This document shows, piece after piece, positions 9,559 through 19,200 of a stretch of 64,000 nucleotides of DNA. A model generated the notes under the pieces. It was given only the letters and a program-made list of their open reading frames with translations, was not told the origin of the DNA and did no database searches. The translations under genes were made by a program, and so were the position numbers. Position 1 is the first letter of the stretch, and each line of letters opens with the position of its first letter. This DNA comes from Geothrix sp. 21YS21S-2 (GTDB lineage Bacteria; Acidobacteriota; Holophagae; Holophagales; Holophagaceae), in NCBI RefSeq assembly GCF_030846775.1, contig NZ_CP132910.1, positions 716,001-780,000 of the forward strand, given 5' to 3'.

Positions 9559-9969
9559 ATGACCCTTTTTCCCGCCGCCCTGCTCTTCGTCACCGTGGCC
9601 CTGGCCGCACCGCCCCAGGTGGCCCCCGCCGAGCTCATGCCCTTTCTCAAGGTCGTCACGACCAGCGCCGGGGCGCCCGGGCGCATCGCCTGCCGCGACA
9701 TGGACCTGTCCATGCAGCTCAAGAAGGGGGGCGTGTCTCCGGACGCCAAGGCCCCGGTGGCCTGGGCGGCCAACGGCGAGCAGCTCAAGGACTACCTGGC
9801 CGACGGCAAGCTGGTGGTGGCCGGCGACGCCGCCATGCTCAAGGATGGGGCGGGGATCGCCATCGTCCTCGAGAAGGGCAGGCCCGTCATCCTCGTCAGC
9901 CTCAAGAACGTCCAGGCCTCCGGCGTCACCCTGTCGGACGCCCTCCTGAAGATCTCCCGGGTCCGGTAG
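9559..9969 (+). CDS. YfiR-like (DUF4154-type) secreted protein
   Basis: A 136-residue protein with a short signal peptide (LFPAALLFVTVALAAP). The C-terminal half resembles the YfiR/HmsC type: a GKLVVAG strand, MLKDGAGIAIVLEKGRPVILVSL and a closing VTLSDALLKISRV helix, compared with the GG-x-I/F...I-x-F-x-I-N...S-x-x-L-L pattern of that family. In Pseudomonas, YfiR is a periplasmic repressor of a diguanylate cyclase. The next gene, four bases downstream, encodes an EAL-GGDEF protein, which strengthens the idea. The similarity is by eye and weak at the N-terminus, so a plain exported protein of unknown function remains possible. Confidence 0.5.
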   Translation: MTLFPAALLFVTVALAAPPQVAPAELMPFLKVVTTSAGAPGRIACRDMDLSMQLKKGGVSPDAKAPVAWAANGEQLKDYLADGKLVVAGDAAMLKDGAGIAIVLEKGRPVILVSLKNVQASGVTLSDALLKISRVR

Positions 9970-9973
9970 CCCC

Positions 9974-11911
9974 ATGCCCGCCGTATTAACACCCAAGTTC
10001 CACCGCCGCCCCACGCCCGGGACGGCGGGGCGTGAAACTGGAGGCATGGTCCCCCTCGCCTCCCTCTCCCTGGCCACCAGCAGGGCCCGACTGGCCCTCC
10101 ATGCGGGCGCCCGCAGCCATCCGGCCGGCACCGCGGACGGGATGATCGGTCTGGGCGACCAGCTCAGGGCCATCCTCGCGGAAGACCGCCTCAAGCCCCA
10201 CTTCCAGCCCATCGTGGACCTGGAGACCGGGGCGGTGCTGGCCTTCGAGGGGCTGATCCGGGGTCCCTCGGACACACTCCTCCACGCTCCGGCCAGCCTG
10301 TTCAAGGTGGCCGGCCTCACGAACCAGCTCTACGACCTGGAGTGCGCCTGCTGCAGGACCCTGGTGCGGGCCTATGCGGCCAGCGGGGCCGCCCAGAAGC
10401 TGTTCCTGAACATGAGCCCCGGGAGCCTGGCCACGGCGGCCCAGAGCTCCCTCCTGCCCATCCAGGGGCTGGAGGAGCTGGGGGTGCCCCCGGGCCGGAT
10501 CGTCATCGAGCTCACCGAGGCCCTGCCCATCCACGACCTCGGCATCCTGGTGAAGGCCATCGCCCTGTTCCGGAAGCTGGGCTTCGCCATCGCCCTGGAC
10601 GACCTGGGGGAGGGCTTCTCCAGCCTGCGCCTGTGGTCGGAGCTGCGCCCGGAGTTCGTGAAGGTCGACATGCACTTCATCCAGGGCGTGAGCCGGGACC
10701 CGGTCAAGCTCCAGTTCCTGAAGTCCCTGTGCGACATCGCCTCCAAGACGGGCGCCAAGGTCGTGGGCGAGGGCATCGAGCTGGAGGCGGACCTCGCCGT
10801 GGTGCGGGACCTGGGCCTGCACTTCGGCCAGGGCTACCTCCTGGGCCGCCCCGCGCCCCTGCCCCAGGCCGCCGCGGCCCCGGGCCTGTTCCGGCGCCGG
10901 GACCCCGACGGCTCCGGCTGGATCCGGGACGGGCGCTCCACGGCGGCCCGGCTCATGGTCGAGGTGCCCGCCCTGGCCCCGGACACCCCCAACGGGAAGG
11001 TGGAGAAGCTCTTCCAGGCCGATTCCGACCTGCAGTCCATTCCCGTCGTCCGCGACGGCATCCCCGTGGGCCTGATCAACCGCCACGTGTTCATGGACAT
11101 GATGTTCAAGCCCTTCTCCCGGGAGGTGTACGGGAAGAAGCCGGTGGAGGCCATCATGAACCGGGACATCCTGGTGCTCGACCACGGCACCAGCCTCCAC
11201 GAGGTGAGCCGGCTCATCGTGGAGTCCGATCCCCGCCACATCCTCCACGGCTACATCCTCACCCGGAACGGCTTCTACGCAGGAATGGGCAGCGGCCACG
11301 ACCTCATGCGCGAGATCACGCAGATGCAGATCAAGGCGGCCCGCTACGCCAACCCGCTCACGGGCCTCCCCGGCAACGTCCCCATCAACGAGCACCTGGA
11401 CGACCTGCTCCACCAGGGCGTCCCCTTCGTGGCGTGCTACTGCGACCTGGACCACTTCAAGCCCTACAACGACGTGCACGGCTACCGGCGCGGCGACGAC
11501 GTCATCCAGTGGACCGGGGACCTGCTCCGCTCCGTGTGCGAGCCCGACCTGGACTTCGTCGGACACATCGGCGGGGACGACTTCATGATGGTGTTCCGGA
11601 GCGCCGACTGGGAGCGGCGCTGCACGAGCCTGCTGGAGGCCTTCGACGCGGGGCTGGCCAGGTTCTTCAGCGAAGGGGAGCTCGAGTCGCGGGGCTACGT
11701 GGGCGAGGACCGCTCCCGCCGCCAGGTGGTGCACCCCCTGCTGAGCCTCAGCGTGGGCGCGGTTAAGGCGTGGCCGGGCCAGTTCGCGAACCACCACGAG
11801 ATCTCCGCCAGCGCGGCCGTCGCCAAGAAGGAGGCCAAGGGCCTGGAGGGCTCCGTCCTCTTCGTGGAACGCCGCCAGCCGCGGCGTTTAACAGGAATGT
11901 CCCAGGAATGA
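9974..11911 (+). CDS. EAL-CBS-GGDEF cyclic-di-GMP signalling protein
   Basis: A cytoplasmic protein of up to 645 residues that should make or break cyclic di-GMP. The EAL domain (about 55-300) has FEGLIRGP in place of EAL, then NMSP, ELTE, ALDDLGEG, FVKVD, GEGIE and GQGYLLGRP, so most catalytic metal and base residues are kept. A paired CBS-like region (about 320-450) follows, with SIPVVRDGIPVGLINR and the VEAIMNRDILVLD/DPRHILHG repeat. The GGDEF domain carries GGDDF near residue 535. The start is uncertain: ATGs at 9974, 10046 and 10142 are all in frame, and homology begins after the last. The upstream YfiR-like gene may control it. Confidence 0.85.
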   Translation: MPAVLTPKFHRRPTPGTAGRETGGMVPLASLSLATSRARLALHAGARSHPAGTADGMIGLGDQLRAILAEDRLKPHFQPIVDLETGAVLAFEGLIRGPSDTLLHAPASLFKVAGLTNQLYDLECACCRTLVRAYAASGAAQKLFLNMSPGSLATAAQSSLLPIQGLEELGVPPGRIVIELTEALPIHDLGILVKAIALFRKLGFAIALDDLGEGFSSLRLWSELRPEFVKVDMHFIQGVSRDPVKLQFLKSLCDIASKTGAKVVGEGIELEADLAVVRDLGLHFGQGYLLGRPAPLPQAAAAPGLFRRRDPDGSGWIRDGRSTAARLMVEVPALAPDTPNGKVEKLFQADSDLQSIPVVRDGIPVGLINRHVFMDMMFKPFSREVYGKKPVEAIMNRDILVLDHGTSLHEVSRLIVESDPRHILHGYILTRNGFYAGMGSGHDLMREITQMQIKAARYANPLTGLPGNVPINEHLDDLLHQGVPFVACYCDLDHFKPYNDVHGYRRGDDVIQWTGDLLRSVCEPDLDFVGHIGGDDFMMVFRSADWERRCTSLLEAFDAGLARFFSEGELESRGYVGEDRSRRQVVHPLLSLSVGAVKAWPGQFANHHEISASAAVAKKEAKGLEGSVLFVERRQPRRLTGMSQE

Positions 11912-11981
11912 TCCGGGCCGTTGCCGCCAGGGCGTTCGCCTGTAACGCCCGGACCCCATCCTTGAAGCAGGAGGTGATCCG

Positions 11982-12512
11982 ATGGCAATCCCGCTCACGG
12001 AACAACAGCAGCCCCGCTACGACATCCGCCCCCTCACGCCCGCCGACTTCGCCCATCTGCAGCGCCTCGAGCGCGAGATCTGGGAGCAGGACGAGGTGGG
12101 CGAGCTCTGCCCCTACTACCAGAGGCTCTGCACGGACTTCTACTCGGACTGGTGCTTCATCGCCATGGACGGCGACCGGCCCGCGGGCTACGTGCTCAAC
12201 TTCCCCAACGGCAAGGCGGTCTACTGCGCCACCCTGGCCGTGCATCCCGACTACCAGAAGACGCGCGTCAACTACCTCCTGATCCGCGCCATGGTGAAGA
12301 AGCTCCTTGCCGAGGACATGGAGTCCTGCCGCTTCCTGGTGGAGCCCGGGAACCACGACGCCCGGTCCATCCACGCATCCCTGGGCGCTCGCGTGGTGGC
12401 GGAGGCGCGGGACTACTACCACCCCGGCGACGTGCGGCTGTGGTCGGTCATCGAGAAGCAGGACATCGACCGCCTCCGGGCGCGGTATTCCCGCCTGAAG
12501 CTGGTTTCCTGA
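11982..12512 (+). CDS. GNAT-family N-acetyltransferase
   Basis: A 176-residue protein with the GNAT fold: an N-terminal YDIRPLTPADFAHLQRLEREIW segment, a central beta strand with GYVLNFPNGKAVYCATLAVHPDYQ, then a helix with NYLLIRAMVKKLL in place of the usual Q/R-x-x-G-x-G/A acetyl-CoA loop, and NHDARSIHASLGARVV near the end. The acetyl-CoA pyrophosphate loop is therefore atypical (QKTRVNYLLI). AGGAGG lies upstream of the ATG. The next gene, an agmatinase-family enzyme, starts 11 bases after the stop, so the two may act together on an amine, but the substrate cannot be read from sequence. Confidence 0.8.
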   Translation: MAIPLTEQQQPRYDIRPLTPADFAHLQRLEREIWEQDEVGELCPYYQRLCTDFYSDWCFIAMDGDRPAGYVLNFPNGKAVYCATLAVHPDYQKTRVNYLLIRAMVKKLLAEDMESCRFLVEPGNHDARSIHASLGARVVAEARDYYHPGDVRLWSVIEKQDIDRLRARYSRLKLVS

Positions 12513-12523
12513 GCGGAGCGCGA

Positions 12524-13456
12524 ATGCATCCGGAAGCTCTGCTCACGGCCCTGCGCACGGGCCTCACCCCCTTCCTGGGCCTGCCCCTCCAGTTGGAGCC
12601 CTCTCCCGTGCCCGGCGTCGTGCTGGGAGCCCCCTTCGACGGCGGCGTCCTCAACCGCCCCGGGGCGCGCATGGGGCCCTGGGCCCTGCGGGCGGCCACC
12701 CTGGGCCTGGGGCGCGCGGCCATGCCGTTCCGGCTCCAGGGCCACGACCTGGGGGGCCGGACCCTGGCGGCCCTGGACTGGGTGGACGGCGGCAACATCC
12801 CCACCCGGCCCTTCAGCATCGCCGAGGCGCTGGGCGCGGTGGAGGAGGCGGTCAACGGGTGGGTCGTCGAGGGGGCCCGGACCCTCCTCCTGGGCGGCGA
12901 CCACCTCATGACCCTGGGCGCCCTGCGCGCCCATGCCCGCAGGCGCGGGCCCCTGGGCCTCCTGCACCTGGACGCCCACCCCGACGCCGGCACGGGCGAG
13001 GTCTGGGGGACCGGGCACCACCACGGCACCTGGCTCCGGAGCGCGATCCAGGAAGGCCTGGTGGACCCCCGGCACACGGTGCAGCTGGGGGTCCGCGCCC
13101 CCCGCTTCGACAGCGAGGAGATCGTCTTCCTCCTCAACGCCGGCGTGCGCATGTGGACGCCCATGGACCTCAAGGACCCGCGGCTCCTGTCGCAGCTCCA
13201 GGGCGACATCGCCCGGGTGGGCCAGGTGCCGGCCTACGTGAGCGTGGACCTGGACGTGCTGGACCCCGCCTTCTGCCCCGCCGTGGCCGAGCCCGTCCCC
13301 GGCGGCCTCTCGGTGCTGGACGTCTTCACCCTGCTGGCCTGCCTCCGGAACGTGGCGTGGGTCGGCGCCGACATCATGGAACTGGCCCCCACCCTCCCCG
13401 GCGCGGACGACAGCGCCCGGGTGGCGGCCCACATCGCCCTTCAACTGCTCAGCTAG
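12524..13456 (+). CDS. Agmatinase/arginase-family (ureohydrolase) enzyme
   Basis: A 310-residue manganese hydrolase of the ureohydrolase family, which removes urea from guanidino compounds such as agmatine or arginine. All metal-binding motifs are present: GGDH near residue 125, LHLDAHPDAG near 148 and SVDLDVLDPAFCP near 242, with the supporting GTGHHHGTW loop. The start is the ATG at 12524, 11 bases after the acetyltransferase stop. Agmatinase is the likeliest activity because the fold and length fit SpeB-like proteins, but guanidinobutyrase or a related enzyme is not excluded. Confidence 0.85.
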   Translation: MHPEALLTALRTGLTPFLGLPLQLEPSPVPGVVLGAPFDGGVLNRPGARMGPWALRAATLGLGRAAMPFRLQGHDLGGRTLAALDWVDGGNIPTRPFSIAEALGAVEEAVNGWVVEGARTLLLGGDHLMTLGALRAHARRRGPLGLLHLDAHPDAGTGEVWGTGHHHGTWLRSAIQEGLVDPRHTVQLGVRAPRFDSEEIVFLLNAGVRMWTPMDLKDPRLLSQLQGDIARVGQVPAYVSVDLDVLDPAFCPAVAEPVPGGLSVLDVFTLLACLRNVAWVGADIMELAPTLPGADDSARVAAHIALQLLS

Positions 13457-13466
13457 GAGGCTCCCC

Positions 13467-13940
13467 ATGTGGCTCTCGCTGCTCGAACGTCAAGGCACCA
13501 CCGTAGGTTGGGACGAGCTCGTGACGGGCTACGATTTCGGCCTGCTCAGCCCGCTGGAGATCCAGGACTGGCTCCTGGCCCACGGCCCCCTGGGCCCCAT
13601 GGCCCTGGCCGCCCTGGAGGCCCGGGAGCTCTTCGAGGCCGCGCTGTGGGAGGCCAGCCGCGAGGCCACGGGCAAGGTGCCCAGGCCCGGCGGCCGCCGC
13701 TGGGCCGCGGCCCAGGACCGCTGGCGCGTGGCCCTGCTGCGCGACGTCATGGAGGCCCCCCTCACCGCCGAGGCGCTGGCGGTGGCGGTGGAGACCATCT
13801 ACGAGAAGGTGGGCTGCCCCGAGGACATGCTGGGCCTCTGGAAGCGCGGCTGCCCCTGGGAGAAGAAGCCTCCCGTGGCGGACCGCTCCGCCATCCTGCG
13901 GTTCATCCAGGACCGCAACGGCGTCGGCATCGCCCCGTGA
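13467..13940 (+). CDS. Conserved-looking hypothetical protein
   Basis: A 157-residue, mostly helical, Trp-rich soluble protein that I do not recognise. It has no signal peptide or membrane segment. Visible features are a central Ala/Glu-rich helix pair (LAALEARELFEAALWEASREAT) and a C-terminal KRGCPWEKKPP segment. An AGGAGG site precedes the ATG. It begins ten bases after the agmatinase-family gene, and its stop overlaps the GTG start of the next gene as GTGA. It is therefore probably expressed as part of the 11982-14683 operon. Codon use is like its neighbours, supporting a real gene. Confidence 0.7.
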   Translation: MWLSLLERQGTTVGWDELVTGYDFGLLSPLEIQDWLLAHGPLGPMALAALEARELFEAALWEASREATGKVPRPGGRRWAAAQDRWRVALLRDVMEAPLTAEALAVAVETIYEKVGCPEDMLGLWKRGCPWEKKPPVADRSAILRFIQDRNGVGIAP

Positions 13941-14683
13941 ACTACCCCGCCGGCCACCCCGCGCCCGCCCTTCGGCTCCTGGGCGCCCTGGGCGGGGCGG
14001 CCCTGGCCAGCGGCGCCATGGGCTGGCGCAGCCGTCCCCAGTGGGCCCTGCACTGCTGGGCCCGCCGGCTCCTGCGCCGCCTGGGGGTGGAGGCCACCCT
14101 CGCCGCGCCCGTGCCCGAGGGCGGCCAGCTGTGGGTCTCGAACCACCTCAGCTGGCTGGACCCCGTCGTCTTCCTCAGCCTGCGCCCCAGCGGAGCCCTG
14201 GCCAAGGCCGAGGTTGCAGCCTATCCCCTCATCGGTTCCGGGGCCCGCAAGGCGGGCCTGCGCTTCGTGGACCGCGACAGCCTCTTCAGCCGCGCCGCCG
14301 CCCTCAAGACGTTGCGCCGGGACCTGCGGGGCGGCCTGCCCTTCCTCCTCTTCCCCGAAGGCACCACCACCGCCGGGGACCTCGCACCCCTGCGCGAAGG
14401 CGGCCTGCGCATGGCCTACCGCCTGGGCATCCCGGTGCTGCCGTTCCGCCTGGCGGGCGCCGATCCGCACTACCCCTGGGTGGGCGACGCGACGCTGCTG
14501 CCGCACCTGCAGGGCCTGGCCCGGGCCAGGCGCACGCGGATCACGGTGCTGCCGGGGGAGGTCCTGGAGCCCGCCGCCTTTGCCAGCGAGGACGGGTTCG
14601 TGGATTCCATCCGCCGCCACCTGAACGGGGATTGTTGCCCTTTCCCCCCTGGACCTGGTCGAGGGCCTGTCGCCCGCGGTTGA
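13937..14683 (+). CDS. 1-acyl-glycerol-3-phosphate acyltransferase-like (PlsC family), altered C-terminus
   Basis: Membrane-associated acyltransferase that moves a fatty acyl chain to a lysophospholipid or related acceptor. The 248-residue product has the catalytic NHLSWLD (HX4D) motif near residue 70, the FVDRD block and the FPEGTT motif near 138, then a beta strand ending at VLPGEVLEP. The start is a GTG overlapping the previous stop. The last 20 or so residues (after SIRRHLN) are Cys/Pro/Gly-rich and read through DNA that, in another frame, encodes the end of an alpha/beta hydrolase. The native C-terminus therefore seems to have been replaced by a deletion junction near 14625. All catalytic motifs are intact. 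Confidence 0.8.
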   Translation: MNYPAGHPAPALRLLGALGGAALASGAMGWRSRPQWALHCWARRLLRRLGVEATLAAPVPEGGQLWVSNHLSWLDPVVFLSLRPSGALAKAEVAAYPLIGSGARKAGLRFVDRDSLFSRAAALKTLRRDLRGGLPFLLFPEGTTTAGDLAPLREGGLRMAYRLGIPVLPFRLAGADPHYPWVGDATLLPHLQGLARARRTRITVLPGEVLEPAAFASEDGFVDSIRRHLNGDCCPFPPGPGRGPVARG

Positions 14684-14882
14684 GGTGACCCTGGTGGTGG
14701 GCAGCCAGGACCGGACGACTCCCCCAAGGCTCAGTGAATCGTTCCAGGCGGCTGCCGTGAAACTCGGCCAGAAGGTGCGGCTGGTCCGTCTGGCGAATCG
14801 AGGGCACGACTTCTTTCTGGATCCCCTGGTGCTTGCCGAGTTGAACCGGTTGATCGAGCGTGCACGTCCACCCGGTCATTGA
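14631..14882 (+). pseudogene. C-terminal remnant of an alpha/beta hydrolase
   Basis: In the frame of 14631 the DNA reads GIVALSPLDLVEGL, then VEVTLVVGSQDRTTPPRLSE, then LANRGHDFFLDPLV and a final helix. This is the end of an alpha/beta hydrolase: the acid residue sits in GSQDRTTP and the catalytic His in NRGHDFF. The nucleophile elbow and the first two thirds of such a protein are missing; upstream is the plsC-like gene in a different frame. A GTG at 14685 could start a 65-residue peptide, but it could not be an active hydrolase. I read it as a fragment left by a deletion. Confidence 0.65.
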
Positions 14883-14941
14883 CCAGGAAGGCAAAGAACC
14901 TGGGCGCGGCCCATATAGCATGGGAGAAGGAGAACCCGCCC

Positions 14942-16180
14942 ATGCAGCCTGACGACCCCAAGCCAGCCACACTCGTTGTGAGGGTCGTCATGGCCATCAG
15001 CTTCTGCCACTTCCTCAACGATATGATGCAGTCGCTCATCCCGGCCATGTATCCCATCCTGAAGAGTTCCTTCCAACTGAGTTTTTCCCAGGTGGGGCTC
15101 ATCGCCCTTACGGGCCAGCTCACGGCCTCCCTGCTGCAACCGGTGGTGGGGCTGGTGACGGACCGCCGGCCCCAGCCCTTCTCCCTGCCGGTGGGGATGG
15201 GGTTCACCCTGGGGGGGCTCCTGCTGCTCGCGCGGGCCCCCTCCTTCGGCCTGATCCTGGTGGCGGTGGCCCTCATGGGGATGGGTTCCGCGGTCCTGCA
15301 CCCGGAGTCCAGCCGGGTGGCGCGCATGGCTTCGGGCGGGCGGCACGGCCTGGCCCAGAGCCTCTTCCAGGTCGGCGGCAACGCCGGCGGCGCCCTGGGG
15401 CCCCTGCTGGCAGCCTTCTTCATCCTTCCACGGGGCCGGACCAGCATCGCCTGGTTCGCCCTGGCGGCCCTCCTGGCCATGGGGGTGCTCCTCAAGGTGG
15501 GAGGCTGGTACCGCCGCAGGGCCCAGGGGCACCTGGCATCGGCCGGGTCCCATCCCCCTTCCCCGCTGGGCCGGCGCAAGGTGGCGGCCTCCCTGGCCAT
15601 CCTCATGGCCCTCATCTTCTCCAAGTACTTCTATCTGGCCAGCCTCACCAGCTACTACACCTTCTATCTCATGAGCCGCTTCCATGTTTCGGTGCAGAAC
15701 GCGCAGATCCATCTCTTCGTGTTCCTGGGCGCCGTGGCCGCGGGCACCGTGGCGGGGGGGCCCGTGGGGGACCGCATCGGCCGCAAATACGTGATCTGGG
15801 TGTCCATCCTGGGCATCCTGCCCTTCACTCTCCTGCTGCCGCGGGCGAACCTCTTCTGGACCGGGGTGCTTTCGGTGGTCATCGGGCTGGTGCTGGCCTC
15901 GGCCTTCTCGGCCATCCTCGTCTACGCCCAGGAACTGGTGCCGGGGCGGGTGGGGACCATCTCGGGACTCTTTTTCGGATTCGCCTTCGGCATGGGCGGC
16001 ATCGGCGCGGCCCTGCTGGGGCGCCTGGCGGATCTCACGGATATCTTCTTCGTGTACAAGGTCTGTTCCTTCCTGCCACTCATCGGTCTCCTGGCCTGGT
16101 TCCTGCCCGACCTCGAAAAGCGCTCCATGGCGGCGCACCGGGGTGTTCCGGCCGAGCCCGAGGCTGTCGCCGGGAACTGA
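14942..16180 (+). CDS. MFS transporter, fosmidomycin-resistance (Fsr) type
   Basis: A 412-residue inner-membrane antiporter with 12 predicted transmembrane segments. Family marks are the N-terminal SFCHFLNDMMQSLIPAMYPIL, typical of Fsr-like proteins, the loop GLVTDRRPQP between segments 2 and 3, GMGSAVLHPESSR in segment 4 and GGPVGDRIGRK in the second half. It probably exports a small drug-like or metabolite substrate. AGAAGGAG lies ten bases before the ATG at 14942. It runs in the same direction as the upstream genes but after a remnant, so it may have its own promoter. Confidence 0.85.
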   Translation: MQPDDPKPATLVVRVVMAISFCHFLNDMMQSLIPAMYPILKSSFQLSFSQVGLIALTGQLTASLLQPVVGLVTDRRPQPFSLPVGMGFTLGGLLLLARAPSFGLILVAVALMGMGSAVLHPESSRVARMASGGRHGLAQSLFQVGGNAGGALGPLLAAFFILPRGRTSIAWFALAALLAMGVLLKVGGWYRRRAQGHLASAGSHPPSPLGRRKVAASLAILMALIFSKYFYLASLTSYYTFYLMSRFHVSVQNAQIHLFVFLGAVAAGTVAGGPVGDRIGRKYVIWVSILGILPFTLLLPRANLFWTGVLSVVIGLVLASAFSAILVYAQELVPGRVGTISGLFFGFAFGMGGIGAALLGRLADLTDIFFVYKVCSFLPLIGLLAWFLPDLEKRSMAAHRGVPAEPEAVAGN

Positions 16181-16271
16181 CCGGGACCGATTCAAGCGAC
16201 TGCCCTGCCGCAGGTGCGGGGGATGGACAGGCTCCTATGAGAATGTTCAACGGCGAGCGACGTGGCCCAGA

Positions 16272-19200
16272 TCAGGTCGTCCGGCTGGGCGGGGTCCTGC
16301 CGCCCGCGGCGGCTTCCAGGTCCCGCAGCGGCTGCAGCCCGGGATCCCTGCGCGCCACCCCCGCCATCAGCTTTTTCGCGGCCGCCCGCAGCGCCGCGGC
16401 CCGGGCCGGAAGCAGGTCCGCCCCCAGCAGCTGGCCCCGGGCCAGGGCCAGGTCCGTTTCCCACCCGGGGAACCGGTTCAGGGTCCGGGCCCGCTCCAGC
16501 CGCGCCAGGGCCGAGGAGAGGGCCGGTTCCGGCGAGGTGTGCTGGGATGCGAGCCAACGGGCTTCCACCAGGGCGAGGAGGCCCGCCTGGAGGGGGTTGT
16601 CGTAGAACGTCGGATCCTGGGCCTCGCCCTTCACACAGGCGGCCTCCCCCTCCCGCACGAAGGGCATGGGGTTCCGGCCCGCCTTCAGCTCCTGCTCGGC
16701 CATCACCCGCGCCGCCAGGGCGCAGGTGCCGTACCCGAGGCTGGCCTTGGGGTCCAGGAGCACCGTGCGGCGGGCGAAGTCCAGGGCACGGGCCAGGGTC
16801 GGGCCCGAAGGCCGCCCGGTCTCCAGCTCCCACTGGCCGAGCCGTGCCGTGTAATAGGCTGCGTTGTTCAGGAGTGGCTGGTCCCGGGGGTTGATGGCCA
16901 TGGCCTTCCCGAAGGCTTCCAGGGACCGGCTGAACCAGGGGCCGGGGTCACGCCCGTGATCCAGGAGATACTCGGCCTCGGCTCCCGCCAGGCCGCCCAC
17001 CCAGTCGTGGTTGCTGGCCAGGCCCGGCTGCAGTTCCACCAGCTTCGCACCCAGGGCGAGGCCCGCCTCCACCGTGGCCCGGGGGTCCCTGCCCTTGCGC
17101 CGGGCGTCGTCGGCGGCCACGAAGCAGAGCAGGATGTGGCCGCGCAGGACCGTGGTGTTGCCCGGCTCCAGGTCGGCGGCCCGCTGGAAGTGGGCCGAGG
17201 CGCCCTGGATCCAGGGGTCCGGATCGCCCCCGTGGTACCGGATGTACTCGGCGTTGGAGCGCTGGAGGGCCGCCATCACGATCAGGGGGCCCGTGCCGGG
17301 ATCGGTCAGCGCCGCCCTGCGGGCGGCCTCCAGGGCCTTGCCGTTGGCCTCCATGGGCGACTGCCCCCGGTGCCGGAGGGCCTCGGCCCAGGTGCTCCAG
17401 ATCTGCGCCAGCACGAGCTGGGTGCCGGAGGCGGTGGGGTCGCAGACCAGGGCCTGGTCCACCCGGGCCAGGGCCTCGTCCAGACGGGACCGGTCCAGGG
17501 TTCCGGTGCGCTGGTGGGCAAGCTTCAGTGCCAGCACGCAGCGGCGCGCCTCCGCCAGGTAGAGTTCCCGATGGCTCCGGGCGATGGTCAGGGCGGTTCC
17601 GAAGGCGTCCGCCGCATGCGCCGCGGCCGCGGCCGCCTCCTGCGCGAGTCCGCGCTGGAAGGCCGTCTCGGCCTCGTCCAGGGCGGCGTCGCCCATGAGC
17701 TTGTGCGCTTCGAACAAGGCCGGGTCCGCGTCCAGGGCCTCCCGGGCCAGGCGCGCCGCATCCCCGTTGCGCCCTTCATAATAGGCGAGCAGGCCCTTCA
17801 GGTAGGGTTCGTCCCCGGCCAGGCGGATGTACTCCAGGGCCGGATCCCGGAATTTCCGCTCCAGCTCCAGCCTCAAGGCCGTGCGGGCGTCCCCGATGGG
17901 CTCGCGCTCGGCCTCTTCCAGGCCCCGGCGGTAGAGCTCCCCCAAGGCGGACCCCAGCGCCTGCGCCACCTGCGGCCCGCGGGCACCCAGCTGCCAGGCG
18001 CGCAGCAGTTCGCGCCGGGCCTCCGGGTATTCGCCCAGCACCAGGTGACCCCGCCCCAGGGCATAGGCGCCCGGCGCCTCCGCCAGACCCGGCTGGGCGG
18101 CCATTTCGGCCCGGATGGCCCCCATGGCCCGCCTCACCCGGGCCAGGTCCCGGCCGAGGTCATGGCAGGGGAGGAGATGGGCCAGGCGCAGGGACCACTC
18201 CAGGTCCTTCACCTGCTCCCCGAACCGGCGGGCCAGCTCCGTCTGGGCCCGGGCCCTGAGGGTGGTGCGCACGTTCCAGGCGGAGGCGGTCGCACCCAGC
18301 AACGCGGCCAGGGCGAGGACGAGGGTGGCCACCTTGTGCTTGCGGGCCTTCTTGCCCACCAGGTAGAACAGCGAGGGCGCCCGGGCCAGGATGGGCTCGC
18401 CCTGGCTGAACCGGCCCAGGTCCTCGGCCAGGAGGCGGGCGCTGGCGTACCGCCGGTCCGGTTCCTTCTCCAGGCACTTGTGCACGATGACGGCCAGGTC
18501 CTGCGGCAGGTCCGGCACCAGCGTCCGCAGGCCGGGCGCCTCGTCCCCGGACAGGGCGACCAGGGTCTGGGCGGCGCTGGGTCCCCGGAAGGGGGGACGG
18601 TTGGCAAGCAGGAAGAAGAAGGTGGCGCCCAAGGCGTAGACGTCGGCCCGGGCGTCGATGCGCCCGGAGACGCCCATGGCCTGCTCCGGAGCCATGTACG
18701 CCGGGGTGCCCAGCACCTGCTCATCGATGGTGAGGGACCCGCCCTCCTGTTCCCGGGCCAGCCCGAAGTCCATCAGGAAGGGCGTCACGCCTTCGGGGCG
18801 GTCCTCCAGCATGATATTGGAAGGCTTGATATCCCGGTGGATGAGCCCGGCCTGGTGGGCGGCCTCCAGTGCGCCTGCGGCCAGGGTGATGATCCGGACC
18901 TTGTCGCGGAGGTCCAGGCCCGGCCCCCGCTGGGCCAGGTTGCCGCCTTCGACGTACTGCATGGCGATGAAGGGGACCCCCTCGAAGTGGCCCACTTCGT
19001 AGACCTTGCAGATGTTCGGGTGGTCCACCCGCGCCTGGGCCCGGGCTTCCTGCTCGAAGCGGGCCAGGATCTGGGGATCCTGGTTCCTGACCAGTTTGAG
19101 GGCCACGATCCGGTGGAGGGAGGCGTCGTAGGCCTGGTAGACCCGCCCCATGCCGCCCTCCCCCAGCAGCGGGCCCAGGACGAAGCGCCCCACCTGGCGC

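Noticed and set aside
9996-10036. GC-rich hairpin near the EAL gene start as a terminator
   Set aside because: There is no T-run and the segment is likely within or near the coding start; the stem is broken.
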